Source of the DNA: Steroidobacteraceae bacterium
Lineage (GTDB): Bacteria > Pseudomonadota > Gammaproteobacteria > Steroidobacterales > Steroidobacteraceae
DNA: 62,265 nucleotides
Reading direction: 5' to 3'
NCBI GenBank assembly: GCA_019187185.1
Contig: JABAQU010000031.1
Coordinates: 1-62,265, forward strand
Shown here: one piece after another, positions 33,478 to 42,498 of the stretch
Position numbering within the stretch: position 1 is the first letter of the stretch
Layout: every line of letters begins with the position of its first letter
The notes under the pieces: model-generated
Told to the model about the DNA's origin: nothing
Databases searched by the model: none
The model's input: the letters and a program-made list of their open reading frames with translations, nothing else
Translations under genes and position numbers: made by a program

Positions 33478-35127
33478 ATGCGCGCGATCCGCCTCATCCC
33501 CGCCCTGCTGCTGCTGTCCGCCGGCTTCGGGCCCGTGCCGGCCGCCGACATCGCGACGGTGGTCCACGATCCGTCCCGGGTGCTGCCGACCGACGCCGAG
33601 CTCGAGCGCGCCGGTGCGCGCATCGGCACGATCACGATCAGTACCGACGACATTTTCGACGAGCGGGATCCGCGCGAGGATGCGCTGCTGTATCGCGCGG
33701 TCAATCGCATGCACGTCGCGACACGCGACTCGACGATCCGCGCCCAGCTGCTGTTTGCGAGCGGCGATCGCTACTCGCGCCGCGTGCTCGACGAATCCGA
33801 GCGCGCGCTGCGTACCCAGCGCTATCTGAGGGAGCCCGTGATCCGGCCCGTCGCCTGGCACGACGGTCTCGTCGACGTGAGCGTGCGGTCCCGCGATGTC
33901 TGGACCACGAACCCCGGCCTCGCCGTGTCGCGCACCGGCGGCGCCAACGAACTCGGCGCCGAGATCGAGGAACTGAACCTGTTCGGGCGCGGCAAGCAGT
34001 TGAGCGCCGGCTACCAGGACGATGTCGATCGCGCGTCGCTCCGTCTCGCGTGGTTCGACCCGGCCGTCTACGGCTCGCGCTGGACGAGCCGCTTGTCCGT
34101 TTCGGACAGCGACGACGGCAACGGCTGGTCGCTCGGCCTCGAGCGACCCTTTTTCGCACTCGACTCGCGCTGGAGCGCAGGCTTCAGTGGCGAGTCGCTC
34201 TCGCAGATCGAGCCCCGCTACGCACTCGGCGAGCGCATCGACGCCTGGCGTGCCGATTACCGGGTGTTCGACATCCACGGTGGCCGGTCGGCTGGGCTGC
34301 GCAACGGTTGGGTGCGGCGCTGGACCGCCGGCTTCCGCTACGACCGCTCGCGGTTCGGGCGCGCGGACACGCCCCTCGCCGGGCCCCTGCCCGCGGATCG
34401 CACGCTCGCCTATCCCTACCTGCGCCTCGATCTGCTGCAGGACGACTACGCGACAACGCGCAACCTCGACCAGATCGGGCGCACCGAAGACCTCGCGTTC
34501 GGCACCCGGCTGTCGGCCGAACTCGGCTGGTCGCAACCCGCGTTCGGTGCGAATCGCGAGGCCGTGATCGCGACGCTCGACGCGAGCCGCGGCGTGCACC
34601 TGCCGAACGAGCAGAGCCTGTTCGTCGCGAGCCGCTGGAGCACGCGGCTCGAGGGCACGAACCTCCGCGACTCGCTCGTGTCCGGCAGCGCGCGCTACTT
34701 CTGGCGCGCGAACGAACGCACGGTGCTGTATGTCGGCCTCACCGCCGATGTCGGCGCGGCGCTCGACCTCGACCACGAGCTGCTGCTCGGCGGCGACACG
34801 GGTCTGCGCGGCTATCCGCTGCGCTACCAGACCGGCACGGCGCGCGCGCTGTTGACGGTCGAGGGCCGCTACTTCACGGACTGGTATCCGCTGCGGCTCG
34901 CGCGGGTGGGCGCCGCGGTGTTCGTGGACATCGGCCGCAGCTGGGGCGCGAGCGCGCTCGATGTGCCGGAACTCGGCACGCTGCGGGATGTCGGAATCGG
35001 TCTGCGGTTCGGCAATACGCGTTCGGCACTCGGCAACGTGCTGCACGTCGACCTCGCGTTCCCGCTCGACGGGGACCCGTCCATCAAGTCGATGCAGTTT
35101 CTCCTCAAGACATGGAAGAGCTTCTGA
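33478..35127 (+). CDS. Omp85/BamA-TamA superfamily outer-membrane protein
   Basis: A 549-residue protein with signal peptide (GFGPVPA-AD). The N-terminal ~150 residues hold one or two POTRA-like modules (YSRRVLDESERALRTQRYL, then VDVSVRSRDVW). The rest is amphipathic beta-strand and carries the Omp85 hallmark loop LLGGDTGLRGYPLRYQTG, corresponding to the (V/L)RG(F/Y) lock motif, and an FVDIGRSWG strand. It ends in SMQFLLKTWKSF with a terminal aromatic Phe. It should sit in the outer membrane and insert or export another component. The next gene, an LtaS-like sulfatase, starts 1 bp after its stop, so the pair likely works on one surface process. Confidence 0.88.
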   Translation: MRAIRLIPALLLLSAGFGPVPAADIATVVHDPSRVLPTDAELERAGARIGTITISTDDIFDERDPREDALLYRAVNRMHVATRDSTIRAQLLFASGDRYSRRVLDESERALRTQRYLREPVIRPVAWHDGLVDVSVRSRDVWTTNPGLAVSRTGGANELGAEIEELNLFGRGKQLSAGYQDDVDRASLRLAWFDPAVYGSRWTSRLSVSDSDDGNGWSLGLERPFFALDSRWSAGFSGESLSQIEPRYALGERIDAWRADYRVFDIHGGRSAGLRNGWVRRWTAGFRYDRSRFGRADTPLAGPLPADRTLAYPYLRLDLLQDDYATTRNLDQIGRTEDLAFGTRLSAELGWSQPAFGANREAVIATLDASRGVHLPNEQSLFVASRWSTRLEGTNLRDSLVSGSARYFWRANERTVLYVGLTADVGAALDLDHELLLGGDTGLRGYPLRYQTGTARALLTVEGRYFTDWYPLRLARVGAAVFVDIGRSWGASALDVPELGTLRDVGIGLRFGNTRSALGNVLHVDLAFPLDGDPSIKSMQFLLKTWKSF

Positions 35128-35128
35128 C

Positions 35129-37099
35129 ATGATCCGATCCGCTGCGCAGCGCTTCCGGCCGCTGCTCGTCCTCCTCACGTGGTATCTGGCGCTCGGCCTC
35201 CTGCTGCGCGCGGCGCTGTGGTGGTCCTTCGGCCGCATCGCCGAGGTCTCGGACGTAGGGTACCTCGGCGCATCCCTGACGGGACTCGCCGCCGACGCCG
35301 TGCAGGCGCTGTACCTCTTCGCGCCGTTTGCCCTCTTCGCGTGGCTGCTGCCGGATCGCGCATTCCGGTCGCGCACCATGCGGGCGCTGATGCTCGCGCT
35401 CCCGGCGCTCGCGTTCTTCGGGCTCACGTTCCTTGCCGCGGTCGAATACTTCTTCTTCCAGGAATTCGATGCGCGCTTCAATCTCGTCTCGGTCGACTAC
35501 CTGCTCTATCCGACCGAGGTGTTCGGAGACATCTGGAGCGCGTACCCGGTCGTCACGGTCGCGACGCTCGCCTCGCTCGCGTCGATCGCCACGGCGATCA
35601 TGCTGCGCCGGCCACTGCTCGCCGGCACGCAGGCCGTCACGACCTGGCGCGCCCGCACGACCCTCTTCGCGCTCTACTTCGCGCTGCTCGGTGGCGCCAT
35701 TGCGGGTCTCGACAAGGACAGCTTCGCCTGGTCGACCAATCGCGTCGCGAACGAGATTGCGGCGAACGGCGCGGGCAGCTTCTTCAATGCGCTGCGCACG
35801 AGCGAAATCGACTACCACGCCTACTATGCGACGCGCGATCCGGCGGCGAACCTGCGCGTGCTGCGCGCGGCGCTCGCGAAGGGCGACGGCCGCCTCCTCG
35901 ATGCCGCGCGGCTCGACCGGGCATTCCCGGTGCGGCCGGAGGGTCTCGGACGGCTGAACGTGGTCGTCGTCGTCAGCGAATCGTTCGGCGCCGAGTTCAG
36001 CCGCGCCTATGGCGGCGATCGCGACTGGACACCGTACTTCGACCAGTACTCGAAGCAGGGCCTCGCCTTCACACGAATGTACGCGTCCGGCACGCGCACC
36101 GTGCGCGGCCTCGAGGCGATCACGGCGTCGATCCCGCCGATCCCGTCGACCTCTATCCTGCATCGCCCGGGCAACGCCGGCATCGCCAACTGGGGCAGCG
36201 TGATGCGCGGCCTCGGCTACAGCACGCACTTCTTCTACGGCGGCTATGGGCAGTTCGACGACATGAACGCGTTCTTCGCGGGCAACGGCTTCGACGTGGC
36301 CGACCGGCGCGCGATCGAGGGCCCGGTGCGCTTCGAGAACATCTGGGGCGTCGCCGACGAGGACCTGTACGACCTCGCGTTGCGGCGCTTCGACACGCTG
36401 TCGCGCAGCGGCCAGCCGTTCTTCGCGATCATCATGAACACATCGAATCACAAGCCCTATACGTTCCGCCCGGGTGTCCCCGGTGTGAAGCCCGAGGGCG
36501 GTGGCCGCGAGGCGGGCGTGCGCTATGCCGACTACGCGCAGGGCTACCTGTTGCGTGAAGCCGCGAAACACCGCTGGTTCGACGACACGCTGTTCGTGAT
36601 CGTCGCCGACCACGGCGCGCGCGTGTACGGACGCGAGAGCATTCCGCTCAGGACCTACCACATCCCGATGCTGATCTACTCGCCGAAGCACATCGCGCCG
36701 GGCCGCGTCGACACGCTGACCACGCAGATCGATGTCGCGCCCACGGTGCTCGGACTTCTCGGCCTGCCGTACAGCGCACCGTTCTTCGGCGAGGACGTGC
36801 TGCACACACCGGCGAAGGATCGCGTCGCGTTCTTCAGCCACAACCACGACGTCGCGATCTACCGCGACGGCGAGCTCGCGATCCTCGGGCTCAGGAAGTC
36901 CGTGGAGAACGTGGACTACGACGCCGCGACCGATTCATACCGGCCCGCCCCCGCGGACCGCGCGTTCAATGCGCTCGCGATCGCCTATTACCAGACGGCC
37001 TACGAGATGTTCAGGAAACACAGCTACGTGCCGACGCCGGCCGCGCTCTCGCGCCTGCACGTCGCGGATGCTCACCAGGGCAGTTCGGACCCGTCATAG
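35129..37099 (+). CDS. LtaS/OpgB-like membrane sulfatase-fold phosphoglycerol (or phosphoethanolamine) transferase
   Basis: A 656-residue protein with about five N-terminal membrane helices (VLLTWYLALGLLLRAAL through ATLASLASIATAIML) and a large periplasmic alkaline-phosphatase-superfamily domain. VVVVVSESFGAEF supplies the first metal Glu, SGTRTVRGLEAI has the nucleophile Thr (Thr324 most likely), and VIVADHGARVYG and SHNHD provide the other metal ligands. The family transfers a polar head group from a phospholipid to a glycan or lipid. It starts 1 bp after the Omp85-like gene, and its C-terminus overlaps the convergent SDR gene by 28 bp. Acceptor and donor are unknown. Confidence 0.9.
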   Translation: MIRSAAQRFRPLLVLLTWYLALGLLLRAALWWSFGRIAEVSDVGYLGASLTGLAADAVQALYLFAPFALFAWLLPDRAFRSRTMRALMLALPALAFFGLTFLAAVEYFFFQEFDARFNLVSVDYLLYPTEVFGDIWSAYPVVTVATLASLASIATAIMLRRPLLAGTQAVTTWRARTTLFALYFALLGGAIAGLDKDSFAWSTNRVANEIAANGAGSFFNALRTSEIDYHAYYATRDPAANLRVLRAALAKGDGRLLDAARLDRAFPVRPEGLGRLNVVVVVSESFGAEFSRAYGGDRDWTPYFDQYSKQGLAFTRMYASGTRTVRGLEAITASIPPIPSTSILHRPGNAGIANWGSVMRGLGYSTHFFYGGYGQFDDMNAFFAGNGFDVADRRAIEGPVRFENIWGVADEDLYDLALRRFDTLSRSGQPFFAIIMNTSNHKPYTFRPGVPGVKPEGGGREAGVRYADYAQGYLLREAAKHRWFDDTLFVIVADHGARVYGRESIPLRTYHIPMLIYSPKHIAPGRVDTLTTQIDVAPTVLGLLGLPYSAPFFGEDVLHTPAKDRVAFFSHNHDVAIYRDGELAILGLRKSVENVDYDAATDSYRPAPADRAFNALAIAYYQTAYEMFRKHSYVPTPAALSRLHVADAHQGSSDPS

Positions 37100-37794
37100 C
37101 GCCAGAAGCGCCCCGCCTTCGACGCATCGAGCCCGTCGATCACACGGATCACGCCCGCGACGCTCTCGGGCGGGTCGAGGTCGGCGCGCGGGCCGCCCAT
37201 GTCGGTGCGCACGAAGCCCGGATGGACCGTCGCGACGACGATGCCGTGCGACCGCGCGAGATCGATCGCGAGCGACTTCATCACGGCGTTGAGTGCCGCC
37301 TTGCTGCCGCGGTAGGCGTAGAGCCCGCCCGACCGGATGCTCGCGATGGAGCCGACGATGCTCGAGATCGCGACGCACTTCTTCTGCGCCGAGCGCGCGA
37401 CGTGCGCGACGAACGCTTCGGTGACCTTCATGGGTCCCGCGACATTGACGCGGAAGATCGTGTCCCAGTCCTCGTAGTTCACCGCGCCGAAGCGGCTCGT
37501 CGGATAGCCCGTGCCGGCGCGGCTGCCGCCGCCCATCGTGCCGGCGTTCAAAAGCAGCACGTCGATCGCGCGCCCGTCGAGCCGTCGCGCGGCTGCATCC
37601 ACGCTCGCATGATCGGCGACATCGAGCGCCTCGACCGCGATGCGGCCGCCGCTCGCCTGTGCCAGCGCCGCGAGTTCCGTCGCGGCCTCGGGTCGCCGTG
37701 CGCAGGCGATGATGTCCCAGCCCGCCGCCGCATACTGCCGCACGAACTCGAGCCCGAGCCCGCGGTTCGCCCCCGTGACGAGAACGGTCGCCAT
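37072..37794 (-). CDS. Short-chain dehydrogenase, C-factor (CsgA)-like
   Basis: A 240-residue SDR with TGANRGLG (residues 7-14), LLLNAGTM instead of NNAG, catalytic Ser in AISSIVGS and YRGSK with the active-site Tyr and Lys. The length and the LNAG variant fit the group related to Myxococcus C-factor and sniffer/carbonyl reductases. HPGFVRTDMGGP near the C-terminus is typical. The substrate is unknown. It is divergent from the quinone-oxidoreductase-like gene, with the starts only about 34 bp apart or even touching if that gene starts at 37793. Confidence 0.9.
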   Translation of the reverse strand: MATVLVTGANRGLGLEFVRQYAAAGWDIIACARRPEAATELAALAQASGGRIAVEALDVADHASVDAAARRLDGRAIDVLLLNAGTMGGGSRAGTGYPTSRFGAVNYEDWDTIFRVNVAGPMKVTEAFVAHVARSAQKKCVAISSIVGSIASIRSGGLYAYRGSKAALNAVMKSLAIDLARSHGIVVATVHPGFVRTDMGGPRADLDPPESVAGVIRVIDGLDASKAGRFWRYDGSELPW

Positions 37795-37828
37795 GTCGCA
37801 CCCTCCTTTCGCTTATGATCGCGCGCCC

Positions 37829-38833
37829 ATGTTGCAGTCATACCGCAAAATCGTCATCGACCGGCTGACGGGCGAGTTTCGCAGCTCGACCCGCATCGTC
37901 GAGGCCCCCGCGCGCCCGCCCGGTCCCGGCGAGGTGCTGGTGAGGAACCATTACGCCGGCGTCAACGGGATCTTCGACCAGAACCTGTGCCGCAACACGA
38001 TCCGATACGTGGATGTCGTGCCGCCATACGACATGGGTGTCGAGGCCATCGGCGAGATTGTCGCGCTCGGTGACCGCGTTGAGAACCTGCGCATCGGCGA
38101 TGCCGTTGCGATCGTGAAGCTCGGCTGCGCATATCGCGAGTACCAGACGGCGGATGTCGCACGCCTGATCCGCGTGCGGGAAGCATCGCCCGAGATCCTC
38201 GCCCTGATCGCCTCGGGTGTCTCCGCGATGGTGGCGCTCGAGCGCATCGCCGACATGAAAAGCGGCGAGACCGTCGCCGTGTCGGCCGCTGCCGGCGGCC
38301 TCGGGCAGTTCGTCGTGCAGCTCGCCAGGCGCGCCGGCAACCACGTGATCGCACTCACCGGCTCGGATCACAAGGCCGCGCTGCTGCGCGAACTCGGCGC
38401 CGACCGGGTGGTGAACTACCGCACCGAATCCCTGCGCGACGTGCTGACCCGTGAATACCCGCGCGGCCTCGACATCGCCTACGACTCGGTCGGCGGCGAG
38501 ATCTTCGATGCGTTTCTCGATCATCTCGCGATGTACGGTCGCCTGATCGTCAGCGGACACACCTCCGACTTCGACAAGCCGGTCGAGGACGTGCCGCACC
38601 CGCGCATCTACCACAAGCTCTACTGGAAGTCGGCGTCGGTGCGCGCTTTCCAGAATCCCGCGTTTCCGCAGTACTTCGACGACGCGGCGCACCGCATCCT
38701 CGACCTGTACTACCGCGGCGAGTTGCGTGCGCTGGTCGACCCGACCCCCTTCGTCGGGCTCGAGTCCGCGGCCGATGCGGTCGAATACCTGCTCGCCGGC
38801 CGCAACGCCGGCAAGGTGGTGCTGCGGCTCTGA
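37829..38833 (+). CDS. Zinc-type/quinone oxidoreductase family (MDR) protein
   Basis: A 334-residue medium-chain dehydrogenase/reductase of the zinc-free quinone oxidoreductase type. The GroES-like N-terminal domain holds GPGEVLVRNHYAGVNGIFDQ and GVEAIGEIVALGDRV; the Rossmann domain has SAAAGGLGQFVVQLARRAG and DIAYDSVGGEIFD. No structural zinc cysteine cluster is visible, as in prostaglandin-reductase-3-like members. It would reduce a quinone or enone with NADPH. The start ATG at 37829 is chosen; an in-frame ATG at 37793 touches the divergent SDR start. Its last 124 bp are overlapped antisense by the PAP2 gene. Confidence 0.9.
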   Translation: MLQSYRKIVIDRLTGEFRSSTRIVEAPARPPGPGEVLVRNHYAGVNGIFDQNLCRNTIRYVDVVPPYDMGVEAIGEIVALGDRVENLRIGDAVAIVKLGCAYREYQTADVARLIRVREASPEILALIASGVSAMVALERIADMKSGETVAVSAAAGGLGQFVVQLARRAGNHVIALTGSDHKAALLRELGADRVVNYRTESLRDVLTREYPRGLDIAYDSVGGEIFDAFLDHLAMYGRLIVSGHTSDFDKPVEDVPHPRIYHKLYWKSASVRAFQNPAFPQYFDDAAHRILDLYYRGELRALVDPTPFVGLESAADAVEYLLAGRNAGKVVLRL

Positions 38834-39492
38834 AACGCCGCGTAGAGCGCGAGGCTCACGGCCCACGCGATCGCGGCGCTCGTCAGGTCGTGCGACAGGA
38901 AATGCGCGCCGCGCGCCTCCTGCCCGAACGCGAACACCGCGCCGAGGCCGAGGCCGGTCGCGAGACCGACCCATGCCTTGCCTCGATCGACGTCGCGCAG
39001 CACGAAATAGAGCGCGACGAGCGCAAATCCCGACGCCGAATGCGCGCCGGGGAAGCAGGCCGCAGGGCGCAGCGCATCGGGTCGATCCGCGAACAGGCCG
39101 ACATACGGGAAGCGCCCACCGAAGAGCGCGAGGTCCCACGGGCAGTCGATGTTGGTCAGGTGCTTGAGCAATCCCGTCGCCGCGTTCGTCAGGGCCACCG
39201 CGAGCACGAAGTAGGCGAGCGCGCGTCGATACGGCGCGAGGCGCGCCGATATCCAGCTCGCCGCGAGCGCGACGAGCGCGCCGAGGCCGATCAGCCGCAC
39301 GGCAACGCCACCGCCCGTGTGGATGATCCCTTCCGCCCACACGCTGCCGCGGCCGATCCAGCCGCCCGACGCGTCGTAGAACCAGCGCGCGGCGAGCGTC
39401 GTGTCGAAGTGCAGGCCCGCGAGCAGGCCCATCGCAACGAGGTAGGCCCCGAGGGGCCACAGTGCGTGCGAACGCCAGAAGGCCGCCGTCAT
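38710..39492 (-). CDS. PAP2-family membrane phosphatase
   Basis: A 260-residue protein with about six membrane helices and the three PAP2 phosphatase motifs in divergent form: KHLTNIDCPWDL (motif 1, K-x6-R-P type with CP), CFPGAHSASG (motif 2, PSGH type with His) and RGAHFLSHDLTSA (motif 3, SR-x5-H-x3-D type with the nucleophile His). It probably hydrolyses a lipid phosphate or pyrophosphate in the inner membrane, facing the periplasm. The final ~40 residues after LYAAFQSRS are hydrophilic and are encoded antisense to the end of the neighbouring reductase gene, so they may be an accidental extension. Confidence 0.87.
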   Translation of the reverse strand: MTAAFWRSHALWPLGAYLVAMGLLAGLHFDTTLAARWFYDASGGWIGRGSVWAEGIIHTGGGVAVRLIGLGALVALAASWISARLAPYRRALAYFVLAVALTNAATGLLKHLTNIDCPWDLALFGGRFPYVGLFADRPDALRPAACFPGAHSASGFALVALYFVLRDVDRGKAWVGLATGLGLGAVFAFGQEARGAHFLSHDLTSAAIAWAVSLALYAAFQSRSTTLPALRPASRYSTASAADSSPTKGVGSTSARNSPR

Positions 39493-39505
39493 CGGGCCGT
39501 AACGC

Positions 39506-40864
39506 TCACGCCCTGTGCGTGCCTTTCAGGATGTCCTCGGTCAGTCGATAGCACGCGAGACAGGGGATCGACAGCGCGAAGTACAGGCACGGCAGCAGCG
39601 CCGCCGCCCACTTGATGCCTTCGATCGCCTCGGGTGTCTGTACCGGTGAGCGCGACTGGAAGCCGACCAGCGCGTACACGACGAGCAGGATCGACGGCGC
39701 GAGCGCCGCGGCGACTTTCTCGACGAAGCTGTAGAGCGCCGAGTAGATGCCTTCGCGCCGCAGCCCCGTGCGCCGGTAATCGTACTCGATCGTGTCCGGC
39801 AGCATCGACTGGCCCATCAGCAGCAGGCCCGACGCCGCGACCCCCTTCACGGCCGCACGCAGCGTGAAGAACCACAGCGGTTCCGCGGGTCCCGCGAGCA
39901 GCCACGACAGCGACACGAGACAGAAAATCACCGTCGCGAGGATGTAGGTACGCTGTTTCTCGATCGCGAAGGCGATCCGGCGCCACAGCGGGATTGTCGC
40001 GATCTGCATGAGTCCGGCGGCGCCGACGAACCACAGCATCCATTCGCCCGGATTCTCGCGGCCGATCACGAAGCGCACGACGAAGATGGCCGTCGCGGTA
40101 TTGGTGAACATGCCGAACAGCTGCAGGAACTTCGTGCCGAGGAGCGCGACGAACGGCCGGTTCGCGAACCCCGTGCGCCACTGCTCGCCGAGCGGCACGG
40201 ACCTGCGCTCGCGCACCGTGAAGCGCGCACCCGCCGTCCCGAAGAACGCGGCCGCCATGAACACGAAGATGCCGCCGCCGAACACCGCTCCCATGACCGC
40301 ATAGCCGCGCGCGCCGCCGCCCGCGAGTTCGGCGATCCGCTGCGCGAGCCCGCCCGCGAGGAACGTGCCGACGCCGATGAAGAAGACGCGCCACGCCATA
40401 AGCCGCGTGCGGTCCTTGTAGTCGTCGAGCATCTCCGCGGGCATCGCCATGTACGGCACGTTGAAGATCGTGTAACCCGTGCCGACGAGCGCGAGGGCGA
40501 TCGTGACGAACCACAGCGTGTGCGCGAACGGCGTGAGGCCGAGGCTGTAGACGCCCGCGAACGCGAGCGACGTAACGACGGCGCCGAGCAGCAGGTACGG
40601 GCGACGGCGGCCGAAACGGGTCGACGTGCGATCGCTCAGGACGCCCATCAGGGGGTTCGCGACGATGTCCCAGGCCTTGGCGATGAACAGCAGCATCGCG
40701 GCGGTCGCCGCGGCGATGCCGAGCACGGTCGTCAGGAAATACGGCACGAGGAACGAGAAGCCGTTCAGCACGAGCGAGGCGCCGAGCGTCCCGATACCCC
40801 AGCCGAGGTGCAGGCGCCAGGCGCCGGAGCGGGCGAGCGGCAGGGCATCGGCGTTGGCTGACAT
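39506..40864 (-). CDS. GPH-family (MFS_2) sugar:cation symporter
   Basis: A 452-residue membrane protein with 12 helices and the glycoside-pentoside-hexuronide signature. FIAKAWDIVANPLMGVLSDRT and RFGRRRPYLLLG come after helix 2; TGYTIFNVPYMAMPAEM is the conserved helix-4 region; LPDTIEYDYRRTGLRREG lies in the second half. Members import glycosides or uronides, or in some lineages lipids and other solutes, with Na+ or H+. No catabolic sugar operon adjoins it, so the substrate cannot be inferred. It is divergent from the aldehyde dehydrogenase gene across 125 bp and lies 13 bp from the PAP2 start. Confidence 0.9.
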   Translation of the reverse strand: MSANADALPLARSGAWRLHLGWGIGTLGASLVLNGFSFLVPYFLTTVLGIAAATAAMLLFIAKAWDIVANPLMGVLSDRTSTRFGRRRPYLLLGAVVTSLAFAGVYSLGLTPFAHTLWFVTIALALVGTGYTIFNVPYMAMPAEMLDDYKDRTRLMAWRVFFIGVGTFLAGGLAQRIAELAGGGARGYAVMGAVFGGGIFVFMAAAFFGTAGARFTVRERRSVPLGEQWRTGFANRPFVALLGTKFLQLFGMFTNTATAIFVVRFVIGRENPGEWMLWFVGAAGLMQIATIPLWRRIAFAIEKQRTYILATVIFCLVSLSWLLAGPAEPLWFFTLRAAVKGVAASGLLLMGQSMLPDTIEYDYRRTGLRREGIYSALYSFVEKVAAALAPSILLVVYALVGFQSRSPVQTPEAIEGIKWAAALLPCLYFALSIPCLACYRLTEDILKGTHRA

Positions 40865-40989
40865 GGGCGAAGCTTAGAACAAGCGCACGCGCGCCGTGCG
40901 ACTGCAGCGACCGTCACGCGGCTATTGCGCCATCCACCGCCGGGCCTCGGGGTGTCGGGCCCTCAGCTTTTCCGCAGTGTCGCGCTAGC

Positions 40990-42498
40990 ATGTCGGCCAT
41001 GACCCCACCCCCCAGTCCCTCCACGGCCACGCGGGCCTTCCTTGCCCGCCCGCACGCGCTCTATATCGGGGGCCGATGGGTGGCTCCGCTCGCGGGCCGG
41101 CGATTCGATGTCTTCGATCCCGGCACGGGAGAGCGGATCGCGACCGCGGCGGCCGGCGACGCGGCCGACATCGACGCCGCCGTGGCTGCCGCGCGCGCGG
41201 CCTTCACCGGCCCTTGGTCGAAGTTCACCGCAGGCGAGCGCAGCCGGGTCATCTGGAAGCTCGCGGACCTGATCGAGCAGCACGCCGCGGAGCTGATCGA
41301 GCTCGAAGTGCTCGACAACGGCCAGCCGCTCGCGGTTGCGCAGCACGTCGTGCGCAATCTCGCGCCCGAGTTCTTCCGTTATTACGCCGGGTGGCCGACC
41401 AAGATCGAGGGCGCGACGATCCCCGCGGCGCCCCAGGGACGCCGGCCCGGCGAGGTGCTGTCGTTCACGCTGCGTGAACCCATCGGCGTCGTCGGCGCGA
41501 TCACGCCGTGGAACGCACCCTTGCCGATGCTGATGGTCAAGCTCGCGCCGGCGCTCGCGACCGGCTGCACGCTCGTCCTGAAACCCGCCGAACTGACGCC
41601 GCTCACGGCGCTGCGCATGGCGGAGCTGTGCAGCGAAGCCGGCGTGCCGGATGGTGTCGTCAATGTCGTCACGGGATTCGGCGAGACGGCCGGCGCGGCG
41701 CTCGCCGCGCACCCCGGCGTCGACAAGATCGCGTTCACCGGTTCGACGGAAGTCGGGCGCCTGATCGTCAAGGCCGCCACGGGCAACCTCAAGAAAGTTT
41801 CGCTCGAGCTCGGCGGCAAATCGCCCGTGATCGTGTTCGACGATGCCGTGCTCGAGCAGGTGATCCCCGGCGCCGCGCGCGCGTGCTTTTTCCTGCAGGG
41901 CCAGAACTGCATGGCCGGCACACGACTCTATGTGCACGAAAAGGTGCACGACCAGGTCGTCGAGGGCATCGCGACGATCGCGCGCTCGATGCAGCTCGGG
42001 CACGGACTCGACCCCGCCTCGCAGTTCGGCCCGCTGATCTCGGCCGAGCAGCGCGAGCGAGTGCGCGGCTACGTCGAGGCCGGCCGGCGCGAGGGCGGCG
42101 AGCTCGTGTGCGGCGGCAGCGCACCGGCGCGCCCGGGCTGGTTCTTCCAGCCGACCGTGTTTGCCCGCATGAGCGCCGACATGACGCCCGTGAAGAACGA
42201 GATTTTCGGCCCGGTGCTTTGCGTGCAGTCCTTCGGCGACGACGACCTCGAGCGGGTTGCGCGCGAGGCGAACGCCACGATCTACGGCCTCTCGGGCAGC
42301 GTCTGGACGCGCGACATCGGCCGCGCGCTCGGCATGGTGCGCCGGATCGATTCCGGCCAGGTGAGCGTGAACATGCACGCGGCGGTCGACCCGGCGATGC
42401 CGTTCGGTGGCAACAGGCAATCCGGCTGGGGCCGCGAATTCGGCAAGGAAGGCCTCGAGCCCTATCTCAAGACGAAGGGCGTCAGCGTCGCGTGGTGA
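40990..42498 (+). CDS. NAD(P)+-dependent aldehyde dehydrogenase
   Basis: A 502-residue ALDH-superfamily enzyme. ITPWNAPLPMLMVKLAPALA lines the cofactor cleft. The catalytic Glu273 lies in SLELGGKSP and the nucleophile Cys307 in FLQGQNCMAGTRL. FGPVLCVQSF and PFGGNRQSGWGREFGKEGL close the C-terminal half. It oxidises an aldehyde to the acid; the substrate is not evident. It is distinct from the partial aldehyde dehydrogenase at the right end of the window. Its 3' end overlaps that of the convergent P1 peptidase gene by 17 bp. Confidence 0.94.
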   Translation: MSAMTPPPSPSTATRAFLARPHALYIGGRWVAPLAGRRFDVFDPGTGERIATAAAGDAADIDAAVAAARAAFTGPWSKFTAGERSRVIWKLADLIEQHAAELIELEVLDNGQPLAVAQHVVRNLAPEFFRYYAGWPTKIEGATIPAAPQGRRPGEVLSFTLREPIGVVGAITPWNAPLPMLMVKLAPALATGCTLVLKPAELTPLTALRMAELCSEAGVPDGVVNVVTGFGETAGAALAAHPGVDKIAFTGSTEVGRLIVKAATGNLKKVSLELGGKSPVIVFDDAVLEQVIPGAARACFFLQGQNCMAGTRLYVHEKVHDQVVEGIATIARSMQLGHGLDPASQFGPLISAEQRERVRGYVEAGRREGGELVCGGSAPARPGWFFQPTVFARMSADMTPVKNEIFGPVLCVQSFGDDDLERVAREANATIYGLSGSVWTRDIGRALGMVRRIDSGQVSVNMHAAVDPAMPFGGNRQSGWGREFGKEGLEPYLKTKGVSVAW

